Under the pieces are notes generated by a model. The model had not been told where the DNA came from and ran no database searches. It worked only from the letters and a program-made list of their open reading frames with translations. This document shows positions 28,163 to 37,827 of a DNA stretch of 64,000 nucleotides, piece by piece. The position numbers and the translations under genes were made by a program. The first letter of the stretch is position 1. Every line of letters starts with the position of its first letter. This DNA comes from Opitutaceae bacterium. GTDB lineage: Bacteria; Verrucomicrobiota; Verrucomicrobiia; Opitutales; Opitutaceae. The DNA lies in assembly GCA_016711225.1 (NCBI GenBank), contig JADJTK010000007.1, positions 124,001 to 188,000 on the forward strand, written 5' to 3'.

Positions 28163-30636
28163 ATGCCTTCCCTCGCCGCCATCCTTTCGTTCCTCGGTGC
28201 CACGCTGTCCCCGCGCCGCGTCCGCCTCCTGCTGCCGCTCCTGGGTCTTGGGCTCGCCCTGCCCTCCCTGCGCGCCGCCACCTTCGGGGATTTCCAGTAC
28301 ACCGATACCGGCACGGCGATCACCATCGACCGCTACACCGGCAACGGCGGGGCGGTCGCCGTTCCCGCCAAGATCGACAGCAAGCCTGTCACCACCATCA
28401 GCTACTCCGCGTTCTCCTACCACACTGGCCTGACCACCATCACCATCCCCGCCAGCGTCACCTCCATCGGGAGCTATGCGTTCCACGACTGCAGCGAGCT
28501 GTCTATCATAAATGTGGACACTGCGAATTCGGCCTATGCCAGCGTGGGCGGGGTTCTTTTTACCAAGACGCTGGAGACCCTGGTACGTTATCCGCAGGCC
28601 AAGACCCAAACCACCTTTGAGATTCCATCCTGCGTCACCGCCATCGGAGACGGTGCCTTCGAAGACTGCAGCGCGATAACCAGCATCACCGTCCCCGCAA
28701 GCATCACCTCCCTCGGAGACGGTGTATTCTACGGCTGCCGCGGTCTGACCAGCATCACCATCCCCGCCGGCGTCGCCTCCCTCGGAAACTGGGCGTTCGC
28801 GGAGTGCATCGGCCTGGCCAGCATCACCATCCCCGCCAGCGTCACCTACATCGGCAACAGTACCTTCGACAGCTGCCGCAGCCTGACCAGCATCACCATC
28901 CCCGCTGGCGTCACCTCCCTTGGAGACAACGCTTTCTACGGCTGCAGCGGTCTAACCAGCATCACCATTCCCGCCTGCGTCACCTCCCTCGGAAATTCCG
29001 CCTTCGAAAACTGCGGCGGTCTGACCAACATCACCATCCCAGACAGCGTCACGTCCATCGGAAACTGGGCATTCGAGAACTGTACCGGTCTCACCAGCAT
29101 CACCATTCCCTCCAGCGTCACCTCCATCGGAGACTCTGCCTTCCTCGACTGCAGCGGGCTGACCGGCATCGCCATCTCCGCCAGCCTCACCTCCATCGGA
29201 ACCTATACATTTGGCGGCTGCAGTCGTTTAACCAGCATCACCATCCCCACCAGCGTCACCTCCATCGGAAGGGGAGGGTTCGCGGGCTGCACCAAGCTCA
29301 CCAGCGTCACCATTCCCAACAGCGTTACCAACATCGGATACAGTGCCTTCTACGAATGCAGCGGTCTGACCAGCATCACCATCCCCGCCAGCGTTACCTC
29401 CATCGGAGGATATACGTTCAACGACTGCAGCGCGCTCACCAGCGCCTATTTCGAGGGCGACGCACCGTCCACCTTCAACACCGATGTTTTCCGCGGCACC
29501 GCACCCGCCTTCACCATCCTCTATCGGTACGGCGCCGCCGGCTTCACCAGCCCGACATGGAATGGCTATAAGACGCAAGCACTGCCCGTCATCGCCACCC
29601 AGCCCCAGTCTCAGACCGTCGTCGCCGGCACGCCGGCGACGCTCTTCGTCGGCGCCGCCGGAACCGACCTAACCTACCAGTGGTTCAAGGGCGGAGCGGT
29701 TGTCGCAGGCGCCACCACCTCAACTCTCGACTTCGCCAGGTTCAACTCGGCCGACGCGGGCCTCTACGACGCCGTCGTCACCGGCACCGGAGGCGAAGCC
29801 CTTACACGCCCCATCGTCGTGGGCGTGGTGCCCGCTACTGGCGAAAGGACCGCGGGCTCGGTTTCCACCCGCCCCGAGTGGCAGGATATCCGGCACCCGG
29901 TGACTGGCTCCGTCTACGACCAATTTCTGCTCACCGGGCCGGCCGGCACCTTCACCGCCGCCGGCACCAAGATCGCCCGCATGTCGTTCCTCGACTCCAA
30001 CGACAGCATCGTCCAGGTCGAGATGTCCGGCGCCGGCGCCATCACCGTTGTGCTCCGACAACGCCACCGGTCCGCTGGCCCCCTCCCTCTACAACCAAGC
30101 CGGTATCCAGTACATGAAGGGAAAGCCCACGATCATCCTCGCCGGAGCCGACGAAACCACGCACTTCACCATCTACTCGGTGGGCACCGCCCACTAATCC
30201 CGGAGTCACTTACCCCGGCACGGCGTACAATGGCTGGGCCGATGTGGCGGCCGCCGGCATCAGCAGTACCGATGGACAACTCGGTGGTATCCACCAAGGC
30301 AACGTCTCGTACAATGCGGCGCTCGGCTACACCGGGATCTACGCTCCGACGGTCACCGCCGTGGGCGGGTTGGTGGTCGTGCATGGGATCGCCGCCTCGG
30401 CCGATGCCATCCCCCTACCTCTACTTCGCCACCGGTGGCCTCGTGAAGGTCAAGATCGCCGGCACCGCCCTAGCCCAGCCCATACCGACAGCCTCATCGT
30501 CGGCGGGCTCGCCGAGGTGCGGATGGGCGCCGGCCAGGATTCCTGCGGGCGCGCCGCCCCGGCGGCCGCCATCGCCACCCGGCTCGTCGACGACGCCGAA
30601 AACGATCGCACCACCGCGTTGGTCGTCGGGCCGTAG
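28163..30636 (+). pseudogene. Secreted BspA-type leucine-rich-repeat protein, copy 1 (four indels at the 3' end)
   Basis: Signal peptide (LLLPLLGLGLALPSLRA) followed by roughly fifteen 23-residue LRR_5/BspA-type repeats of the form LTSITIPASVTSIGDSAF, then an Ig-like domain (ATQPQSQTVVAGTPATLFVG) and a C-terminal domain nearly identical to copy 2. Aligned by eye with copy 2, the 3' end has an extra C near 30055, 30190 and 30415 and a missing A near 30482, so the frame is lost after ITVVL. Net change is +2 bases, and the end at 30636 corresponds to copy 2's stop. BspA-like proteins bind surfaces or host proteins in other bacteria; the role here is unknown. Confidence 0.85.
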
Positions 30637-31135
30637 GTGGTGTCCGCCGCTGAGAGGGCGGCAACAACCCTCCACCTGCGGAAGCGACCCGTAATCACGC
30701 CGCAGCAGCAGCGAACCATCGCCCCAAAGGAAAGCCAGTTGGTAACCGGCTCGCCTTTGGCCACTGCGAGCAGAATCAGCCCCTAACCACAGATTGGTCT
30801 CGCGCATCGAGTCCTCCGTGACGTGCTGAAGCACCGTCCCACAGTGGCCCGTTCCTTTAGGACGGGTCGTCGGAGAATTCGGTTTGCCGGGACGCTCGCC
30901 CCCTCCGCCGGCTCGCGTAGGGGCGCCGCTTGCGACGCCTCCCCTTGCCACTGCGGGCATCGTGGATCGGCGAAGACGATCGACCTCCGCGCCGCATAGT
31001 CTTGCGCTCCTTCCGGGCCGTGTTTGGCTCTCCGGCGACGGCGTTGGTGGATTGGTGACGAGGCGATAATCCCCGGCACGCTACCGCGCCCACCGCAGAC
31101 CCTGGCCACACCTGTATCCTCGCCCACCCGTTCCC
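30637..31135. repeat. Spacer between LRR copies 1 and 2 with duplicated upstream block
   Basis: The first ~80 bases resemble the sequence after copy 2 (GGTGGTGTCCGCC, then CCGCCTGCGGAAGCG-like), showing that the duplication extends past the stop. A GTAGGGGCGCC-GCTTGCGACGCC hairpin is at 30917-30939. The block 30992-31135 matches the upstream regions of LRR copies 1 and 3. No gene is seen. Confidence 0.7.
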
Positions 31136-34100
31136 ATGCCTTCCCTCGCCGCCCTGTCTTCATTCCTCAGTGCCGCGCTGCGCCGGCAAGGCCCCCGGCT
31201 CCTGCTGCCGCTGCTCGCCCTCGCCCTGCCCTCCCTCCGCGCTGCCACTTCCGGCAATTTCGAGTACACCGATACCGGCACGGCGATCACCATCACCGGC
31301 ATCACCGGCTATTCGGGCGGCGGCAAGGAATTTGTCATACCCAGCACGATCGCCGGCAAGCCAGTCACCGCCATTGGTGACCGCGCGTTCTACGACCTCT
31401 ATTATGTGCTCAGCGTGACCATTCCCGACAGCGTCACCTCCATCGGGCCGTACGCGTTCTACGGGTGCCGCGGACTGACCAGCATCAAAGTTTCCGTTAC
31501 AAACCCGGCCTATGCCAGCGTGGACGGGGTGCTCTTCAACAAGGCACTTTCGACCCTGCTCCAGTATCCGGCGGTGAAGACCCAAAGCTCCTATTCTATC
31601 CCCGACGGTGTCACCTCGGTCGGTGACCGCGCGTTCTACGACTGCTACTATGTGTTCAGTGTGACCATTCCCGACAGCGTCACCTCCATCGGAACATACG
31701 CGTTCTACGGGTGCCGCGGACTGACCGGCATCAATGTGGCCGGGACGAACTCGGCCTTTGCCAGCGTAGACGGGGTGCTCTTCAACAAGACGCTGGAAAC
31801 GTTGATCCTTCATCCGTCGAGCAGGACACAAACCAGCTTTGCGATTCCAGCCAGCGTCACCGCCATCGAAGACTCGGCCTTCCAGAACTGCTTCTACCTG
31901 ACCAGCATTACCATCCCCTCTAGTGTCACCCGCATCGAAGGCCTTGCCTTCAACAACTGCATGTCCCTGACCAGTATCGATGTAGCCATGGCGAATTCGG
32001 CCTATACCAGCGTGGACGGAGTGCTCTTCACCAAGGCGCTCACCTCGTTACTCCGGTTTCCGCAAGGCAAGACACAGACTTCCTTTGAGGTCGCGAACGG
32101 CGTCAGTGCCATCGGTGGCTCCGCGTTCGCGGGATGCTTCCGCCTCACTAGCATCACCATCCCAGCCGGCGTCACCGCCATCGGAGACTCAGCCTTCGAA
32201 TACTGCGGCAGCCTGACGACCATCACCCTCCCCAATAGCGTCACCTCCATCGGTGACTCCGCCTTCAGGGGATGCAACGGGCTAACCAACATCACCATCT
32301 CCAACGCCATCACCACCCTCGGAGATAGGGCGTTCGAAGACTGCAGTGGGCTAACCAGCATCACCATCCCCGTCGGCGTGACCACCATCGGTGACTCCTC
32401 CTTCAGAAACTGCAACGCACTGACCAACTTCACCATCCCCAACGCAGTCACCTCGATTGGTAGAAAAGCCTTCGAAGGCTGCACCAGGCTAACCAGCATG
32501 AGCGTCCCCAACAGTGTCACCTTCATCGCAGGCGGTGCATTCGCGGGCTGCCGCAGCCTGACCAGCATCACCATCCCCGACACCGTCACCTCCATCGGCA
32601 ACAGCACATTCAACGACTGCGGTAGTCTAACTAGCATCACGATCCCCAATCGTGTCACCTCCATCGGAGACTGGGCGTTCTCCGGCTGTGGTCTGAGCAG
32701 CATCACCATCCCCAACAGCGTCACAGCCATCGGCGACCGTGCCTTCGCCACCTGCTACCGCCTGACCAGCATCACCATCCCCTCCAGCGTCACCTCCATC
32801 GGAAGCGGGGCCTTCTATCATTGCTACCGCCTGACCAGCATCACCATCCCCGACAGCGTCACCTCCATCGGCAACAACGCGTTCGAAGCCTGCAACGCTC
32901 TGACCGGTATCGCCATTCCCAACAGCGTCACCGCCATCGGAAAGTCTACGTTCTTCAGATGCGGCGCCCTGGCCAGCGTCACCATTCCCGCAAGCGTCAC
33001 CGTCATCGGGGACTATGCATTCATGGACAGTGGTCTGACCAGCGTTACCATCCCCGGCAGTGTCACCTCCATCGGAGACTCCGCCTTCGAGTATTGCGGC
33101 AGGCTGACCAGCATCACCATCCCTGAGAGTGTCACCTCGATCGGAGCCAGTGCATTCTCCAGATGCAGCGGACTGACCAGCATCACCATCCCCGCCAGCC
33201 TCACCGCCATCGCAGGCGGTACATTCTCGGGCTGCGGCGGTCTGACCAGCATCACCATCCCCGATAGCGTCGCCTCCATCGGAGGCATGGGGTTCCTGGG
33301 CTGTTCAGGCCTGATCAACGTCACCATCCCCAACAACGTCACCTCCATCGGAGCCAGTGCATTCTCCAGGTGCAGCGGAATGACCCGCATCACCATTCCC
33401 GACAGCGTCACCTCCATCGGAGCCTCCGCCCTCGAAGAATGCAGCAGCCTGACCGGAATCACCATCCCATCCAGCGTCACCTCCATCCCATACGCCACAT
33501 TCTCGGGCTGCAGCGGCCTGACCACTATCACCATTCCCAACAGCATCACTTCCATAGGAAACAACGCATTCGAGAGGTGCAGTGCACTGCCCCGCATCAC
33601 CATCCCCGACAGCGTTACCTCCATCGGATTCGGCGCCTTCAGCAACTGCAGCAGTCTGACCAGCATCACAATCCCCGACAGCATCACCACCATCGGATAC
33701 TCCGCCTTCGAAGTCTGCAGTAGCCTAACCAGCATCACATTCCCCGCCAGCGTCACCGCCATCCCAGACAGGGCATTCTACGATTGCAGCAACCTGACCA
33801 GCATCACCATTCCTGCCAGCGTTACCTCTATCGGCAGCTTTGCATTCTACGACTGCAGCGCGCTCACCAGCGCCTATTTCGAGGGCGACGCACCCTCCAC
33901 CTTCAACACCGAGGTTTTCGCCGGCACCGCCCCCGCCTTCACCATCCTCTATCGGTACGGCGCCACCGGCTTCACGAGCCCGACCTGGAAAGGCTATAAA
34001 GCCCAAGCCCTGCCCGTCATCGCCACCCAGCCCCAGTCTCAGAGCGTCGTCGCCGGCACGCCGACGACGCTCTTCGTCGGCGCCGCTGGCACGGACCTAA

Positions 34101-35062
34101 CCTACCAGTGGTTCAAGGGCGGAGCGGTTGTCACCGGCGCCACCGCCTCAACTCTCGACTTCCCCAGGTTCAACTCGGCCGACGCGGGCCTCTACGACGC
34201 CGTCGTCACAGGCACGGGAGGGGAAACCCTGTCACGCCCCATCGTCGTCGGCGTCGTTCCGGCGGCCGGCGAAAGGACGGCCGGCGCGGTCGCCACCCGC
34301 CCCGAATGGCAGGGCATCCGGCACCCGGCCACTGGCAACGTTTACGATCAGTTTCTGCTCACCGGGCCGGCCGGCACCTTCACCGCCGCCGCAGGCAAAA
34401 TCGCCCGCATGTCGTACCTCGACTCCAACGACAGCATCGTCCAGGTCGAGATGTCCGGCGCCGGCGCCATCACCGTCGTGCTTGACAACGCCACCGGGCC
34501 GATGGACCCATCGCTCTACAACCAAGCCGGTATCCAGTACATGAAAGGCAAGGCGACGATCATCCTGGCCGGAGCGGACGCGACCTCGCACTTCACCATC
34601 TACTCGGTGGGCACCGCCACCAATCCCGGGGTCACTCGCGCCGGCACGGCGTACAATGGCTGGGCCGATGTGGCGGCCGCCGGCATCAGCAGCACCGATG
34701 GAAAACTCGGTGGTATCCACCAAGGCAACGTCTCGTACAATGCGGCGCTCGGCTACACCGGGATCTACGCTCCGACGGTCACCGCCGTGGGCGGGTTGGT
34801 GGTCGTGCATGGGATCGCCGCCTCGGCCGATGCCATCCCCTACCTCTACTTCGCCACCGGTGGCCTCGTGAAGGTCAAGATCGCCGGCACCGCCCTAGCC
34901 CAGCCCAATACCGACAGCCTCATCGTCGGCGGGCTCGCCGAGGTGCGGATGGGCGCCGGCCAGGATTCCTGCGGGCGCGCCGCCCCGGCGGCCGCCATCG
35001 CCACCCGACTCCTCGACGACGCCGAAAACGATCGCACCACCGCGTTGGTCGTCGGGCCGTAG
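31136..35062 (+). CDS. Secreted BspA-type leucine-rich-repeat protein, copy 2 (intact)
   Basis: A 1308-residue exported protein. After the signal peptide (LLLPLLALALPSLRA) come over thirty 23-residue BspA/LRR_5 repeats, each about 69 bases, of the type LTSITIPDSVTSIGDSAFEG. Three longer units near the N-terminus carry a SAYASVDGVLFNKALSTL-like insert. An Ig-like domain (ATQPQSQSVVAGTPTTLFVG to RPIVVGV) and a ~220-residue C-terminal domain (AGERTAGAVATRPEW to the end) follow; the latter is not recognised beyond being shared with copy 1. The array is GC-rich and highly repetitive at DNA level, so recombination could change repeat number. Likely surface-exposed or secreted binding protein; ligand unknown. 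Confidence 0.9.
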   Translation: MPSLAALSSFLSAALRRQGPRLLLPLLALALPSLRAATSGNFEYTDTGTAITITGITGYSGGGKEFVIPSTIAGKPVTAIGDRAFYDLYYVLSVTIPDSVTSIGPYAFYGCRGLTSIKVSVTNPAYASVDGVLFNKALSTLLQYPAVKTQSSYSIPDGVTSVGDRAFYDCYYVFSVTIPDSVTSIGTYAFYGCRGLTGINVAGTNSAFASVDGVLFNKTLETLILHPSSRTQTSFAIPASVTAIEDSAFQNCFYLTSITIPSSVTRIEGLAFNNCMSLTSIDVAMANSAYTSVDGVLFTKALTSLLRFPQGKTQTSFEVANGVSAIGGSAFAGCFRLTSITIPAGVTAIGDSAFEYCGSLTTITLPNSVTSIGDSAFRGCNGLTNITISNAITTLGDRAFEDCSGLTSITIPVGVTTIGDSSFRNCNALTNFTIPNAVTSIGRKAFEGCTRLTSMSVPNSVTFIAGGAFAGCRSLTSITIPDTVTSIGNSTFNDCGSLTSITIPNRVTSIGDWAFSGCGLSSITIPNSVTAIGDRAFATCYRLTSITIPSSVTSIGSGAFYHCYRLTSITIPDSVTSIGNNAFEACNALTGIAIPNSVTAIGKSTFFRCGALASVTIPASVTVIGDYAFMDSGLTSVTIPGSVTSIGDSAFEYCGRLTSITIPESVTSIGASAFSRCSGLTSITIPASLTAIAGGTFSGCGGLTSITIPDSVASIGGMGFLGCSGLINVTIPNNVTSIGASAFSRCSGMTRITIPDSVTSIGASALEECSSLTGITIPSSVTSIPYATFSGCSGLTTITIPNSITSIGNNAFERCSALPRITIPDSVTSIGFGAFSNCSSLTSITIPDSITTIGYSAFEVCSSLTSITFPASVTAIPDRAFYDCSNLTSITIPASVTSIGSFAFYDCSALTSAYFEGDAPSTFNTEVFAGTAPAFTILYRYGATGFTSPTWKGYKAQALPVIATQPQSQSVVAGTPTTLFVGAAGTDLTYQWFKGGAVVTGATASTLDFPRFNSADAGLYDAVVTGTGGETLSRPIVVGVVPAAGERTAGAVATRPEWQGIRHPATGNVYDQFLLTGPAGTFTAAAGKIARMSYLDSNDSIVQVEMSGAGAITVVLDNATGPMDPSLYNQAGIQYMKGKATIILAGADATSHFTIYSVGTATNPGVTRAGTAYNGWADVAAAGISSTDGKLGGIHQGNVSYNAALGYTGIYAPTVTAVGGLVVVHGIAASADAIPYLYFATGGLVKVKIAGTALAQPNTDSLIVGGLAEVRMGAGQDSCGRAAPAAAIATRLLDDAENDRTTALVVGP

Positions 35063-35434
35063 GTGGTGTCCGCCTGCAGGAGGGAGCCCGCAACTGTCCG
35101 CCTGCGGAAGCGGCTCGTGGTCACGAAGCCGTAGTGGCCGGCGGGAGTAAGCGATAGATTGGAAGCCAGCAGGAATCGCAAGTGTCCAGTCGGAGACTGG
35201 ACCTACGGGGCTGGCATGCCGGCAGGTAGGGCCGGTCTGCGACCGGCCTTTGTGCTCGTCGCACCACCGCCCCCTCCTCACCCATTGGCCATCGCTCTGC
35301 ATAGTCTTGCTCTCCCTACGAAGCCTGTTTGGCTATCCGGCGACGGCATTGGTGGCTTGGGGACGAGCGGAGTTTTCCCCGGCACACTACCGCGCCTGCC
35401 GCAGACCCCAAACCTCGACTCGGAAATCCTCGCC
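35063..35434. repeat. Spacer before LRR copy 3 with paired hairpins and upstream block
   Basis: Contains the hairpin pair GTCCAGTC-GGA-GACTGGAC (35184-35202) and GCCGGTC-TGC-GACCGGC (35231-35247) in the same longer context as at 27.9 and 37.5 kb. The third copy of the LRR-upstream block follows at about 35297-35434. The frame through this stretch is open but is repeat sequence, so it is not counted as coding. Confidence 0.75.
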
Positions 35435-37273
35435 ATGTCCCGTCTGCCTTCAATCTCCACGGTTCTTTGGTTCTTCGCTGCCACATGGCGTCTGCGCCGC
35501 ACCCTCCTCCTGCTGCCGCTCATCACCCTCGGCCTCGCCCTGCCCTCCCTCCGCGCCGCCACCTTCGGCGATTTCCAGTACACAAATGCAGGCTCCGCGA
35601 TCACGATTACCAAGTACACCGGCAGCGGTGGCGCAGTCACAATACCCAGTACAATCAACGGGAAGCCCGTCACATCCATCGGATACGGCGCGTTCTCGAA
35701 CTGCACCGGCCTAACCAACGTAACGATTCCCGACAGTGTCGCCTACATCGCAAACTCTGCATTCTACGGGTGCCCTAAGCTCGCCGACGTAGTCATCCCC
35801 ACCAGCGTCACCTTCATCGGAGACAATGCGTTCTACCGTTGCGCTGTGCTAACCAGCGTAACTATCCCCGCTAGCGTATCCTCCATCGGAGCTAGCGCCT
35901 TCGCCGTCTGCGCAAGACTGGTCAGCATCGACGTGGCTCCAGCGAATCCTGCCTATATTAGCGTAAACGGAGTGCTCTTCACCAAGACACTGGCGAGCCT
36001 GCTCAGCTATCCGACGGGCAGACTCCAAACGTCCTATTCCATCCCCTCCGGTGTCATCTCCATCGAGGACTACGCATTCTCCGAGTGCTCTATCCTAACC
36101 AACGTGACGATACCCCATGGGGTCACCTCGATCGGAAACTTCGCGTTCTCCTTCTGCCCTAAACTGACCAGCACGTCTGTCCCCGGCGGAGTCACCTTCA
36201 TCGGAAAGTTTGCGTTCTTCAACTGCCCGAAACTATCCAACCTGACAATCCCCGATAGCGTAGCCTCCATCGGCAATAGCGCGTTTCAATATTGTTCGGC
36301 ACTGACCAGCCTGACTATTCCCGCCAGCGTCACCTCCATCGGAGACGGGGCGTTTTGCAGCTGCGATAGGCTGACCAGCATCAACGTGGACCCGGCGAAT
36401 TCGGCCTATGCGAGCCTAGATGGGGTGCTGTTCACCAAAACCCTGGCCACCCTGCTCCAATATCCACCCGACAAATTCCAAACCTCCTATACCATCCCCG
36501 ACAGCGTCTCCTCCATCGGAGACCAAGCGTTCAAAGACTGCTCTCGGCTGACCAGCGTGACCATCCCCAGCAGCGTCGCCTCCATCGGGCAAGGCGGGTT
36601 CGCATACTGCCCTTGGCTCACCAGTGTGACTATCCCCAACAGCGTCACCTCCATCGGAGAATTTGCGTTCTTTGCCTGCGAGCGGCTGACCGTCGTAACT
36701 ATGCCCGCCAGCGTCACCTCCATCGGAACAAGCGCGTTTGCCAACTGCGACGAGTTGGCCTCTGCCATTTTCCTTGGCAAAGCCCCGAACGTGTTCGGCG
36801 ACTCTGTTTTCGCACAAACAGCCGGTAGTTTCAGAATCAGCTACCTCAAAGGGGCGACCGGTTTCACCAGTCCGTCGTGGAAAGGCTACAACACCTCAAT
36901 ATTGCCCTCATCTTTCTCCCAATGGGTCGGTTTCTTCGGCCTCGGCGCTGAGAATCGGGCCGCCGACGCCAATCCCTCCGGTGATGGTCTGCCCAATCTC
37001 GTCAAATACGCGCTCGACCTCGATCCAACCCTGCCCGCGATCGACGGCCAGCCGGTATTGGTGTCGGAGGACGGCCAAATCGTCTACCGCGTCACCCTCT
37101 CGCTGCTGACGACCGGCATCACCTCCACGATTCAGACCTCGGCCGATCTGGTGAATTGGGACGACGCCCTCACGACCATCGAGTCCTCCACGGCGACCAC
37201 CGTGACCGCCTCGGTCACCCTGCCCACCGGCACACCCCGCCGCTTCGCGCGGCTGGCGGTTACGCAGCCGTAG
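35435..37273 (+). CDS. Secreted BspA-type leucine-rich-repeat protein, copy 3 with a different C-terminus
   Basis: A 612-residue exported LRR_5 protein. The signal peptide (LITLGLALPSLRA) and first domain (ATFGDFQYTNAGSAITIT) match copies 1 and 2, and about seventeen 23-residue repeats follow. The C-terminal ~115 residues differ: SQWVGFFGLGAENRAADANP and GDGLPNLVKYALDLDP form a module I recognise as common at the end of secreted verrucomicrobial proteins, ending TGTPRRFARLAVTQP. The start ATG 35435 is set by the signal peptide; the open frame reaches further upstream through repeat DNA. The repeat region is more diverged than copies 1 and 2, suggesting an older duplication. Confidence 0.9.
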   Translation: MSRLPSISTVLWFFAATWRLRRTLLLLPLITLGLALPSLRAATFGDFQYTNAGSAITITKYTGSGGAVTIPSTINGKPVTSIGYGAFSNCTGLTNVTIPDSVAYIANSAFYGCPKLADVVIPTSVTFIGDNAFYRCAVLTSVTIPASVSSIGASAFAVCARLVSIDVAPANPAYISVNGVLFTKTLASLLSYPTGRLQTSYSIPSGVISIEDYAFSECSILTNVTIPHGVTSIGNFAFSFCPKLTSTSVPGGVTFIGKFAFFNCPKLSNLTIPDSVASIGNSAFQYCSALTSLTIPASVTSIGDGAFCSCDRLTSINVDPANSAYASLDGVLFTKTLATLLQYPPDKFQTSYTIPDSVSSIGDQAFKDCSRLTSVTIPSSVASIGQGGFAYCPWLTSVTIPNSVTSIGEFAFFACERLTVVTMPASVTSIGTSAFANCDELASAIFLGKAPNVFGDSVFAQTAGSFRISYLKGATGFTSPSWKGYNTSILPSSFSQWVGFFGLGAENRAADANPSGDGLPNLVKYALDLDPTLPAIDGQPVLVSEDGQIVYRVTLSLLTTGITSTIQTSADLVNWDDALTTIESSTATTVTASVTLPTGTPRRFARLAVTQP

Positions 37274-37827
37274 CAGCGAACGATCGCCGCAGAGCCGAGC
37301 CTGCCCGTGGATCGTCCTTTCAGGGCGATCCGGCTCATGCTGCTCTCCGTCCAGACGCGAAAACAGGAGCTGTCGGGACGTGCTGAAGCAGCGTCCCACG
37401 GGCGAGGCCGACGCACGGTCGACTCTCGCCCTCCGCTGTAGGGCCGGTCTCCGACCGGCCTTCCGTGGTGGATGCGGGTACCAGAGTCCGGCGCGAGCAA
37501 GCGATAGATTGGGAGCCAGCGGGAGTCGTAGATGTCCAGTCGGAGACTGGACCTACGGGCTTGGCATGCCGGCAAGTAGGGCCGGTCTCCGACCGGCTTC
37601 TCGCAGTCTCTCGGCTCGTCACAACACCGCCCCAGGCCAGCCCGAGACTGGCCCGAGTTTCAATAGTGCCGGCTCGCGTAGGGGCGCCGCTTGCGACGCC
37701 TCCCTTTGCCGCTGCGGGCATCGGGTATCGGCAACGCCAAACAGGCGCCGCAAGCGGCGCCCCTACACGCTCCTTCGCCCGCTCCTGCTTGCCACCAGCG
37801 AGCCGGTCACAGACCGGCCCTACCGCC
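37274..37827. repeat. Repeat-rich spacer after the LRR cluster
   Basis: A 554-base region almost filled by small elements: GGCCGGTC-TCC-GACCGGCC at 37441-37460, GTCCAGTC-GGA-GACTGGAC at 37534-37552, GCCGGTC-TCC-GACCGGC at 37581-37597, GTAGGGGCGCC-GCTTGCGACGCC at 37678-37700, the inverted GGCGCCGC-AA-GCGGCGCC at 37744-37761, and GCCGGTC-ACA-GACCGGC at 37802-37818. No gene is seen. Confidence 0.8.

Noticed and set aside
31384..33880. Regular 69-base periodic repeats that could suggest a CRISPR-like or satellite array
   Set aside because: The repeats encode in-frame 23-residue BspA LRR units with no unique spacers; they are protein repeats.
35159..35434. N-terminal extension of LRR copy 3 by 92 codons
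   Set aside because: The stretch consists of hairpin repeats and the shared upstream block, and the signal peptide begins at the ATG at 35435.
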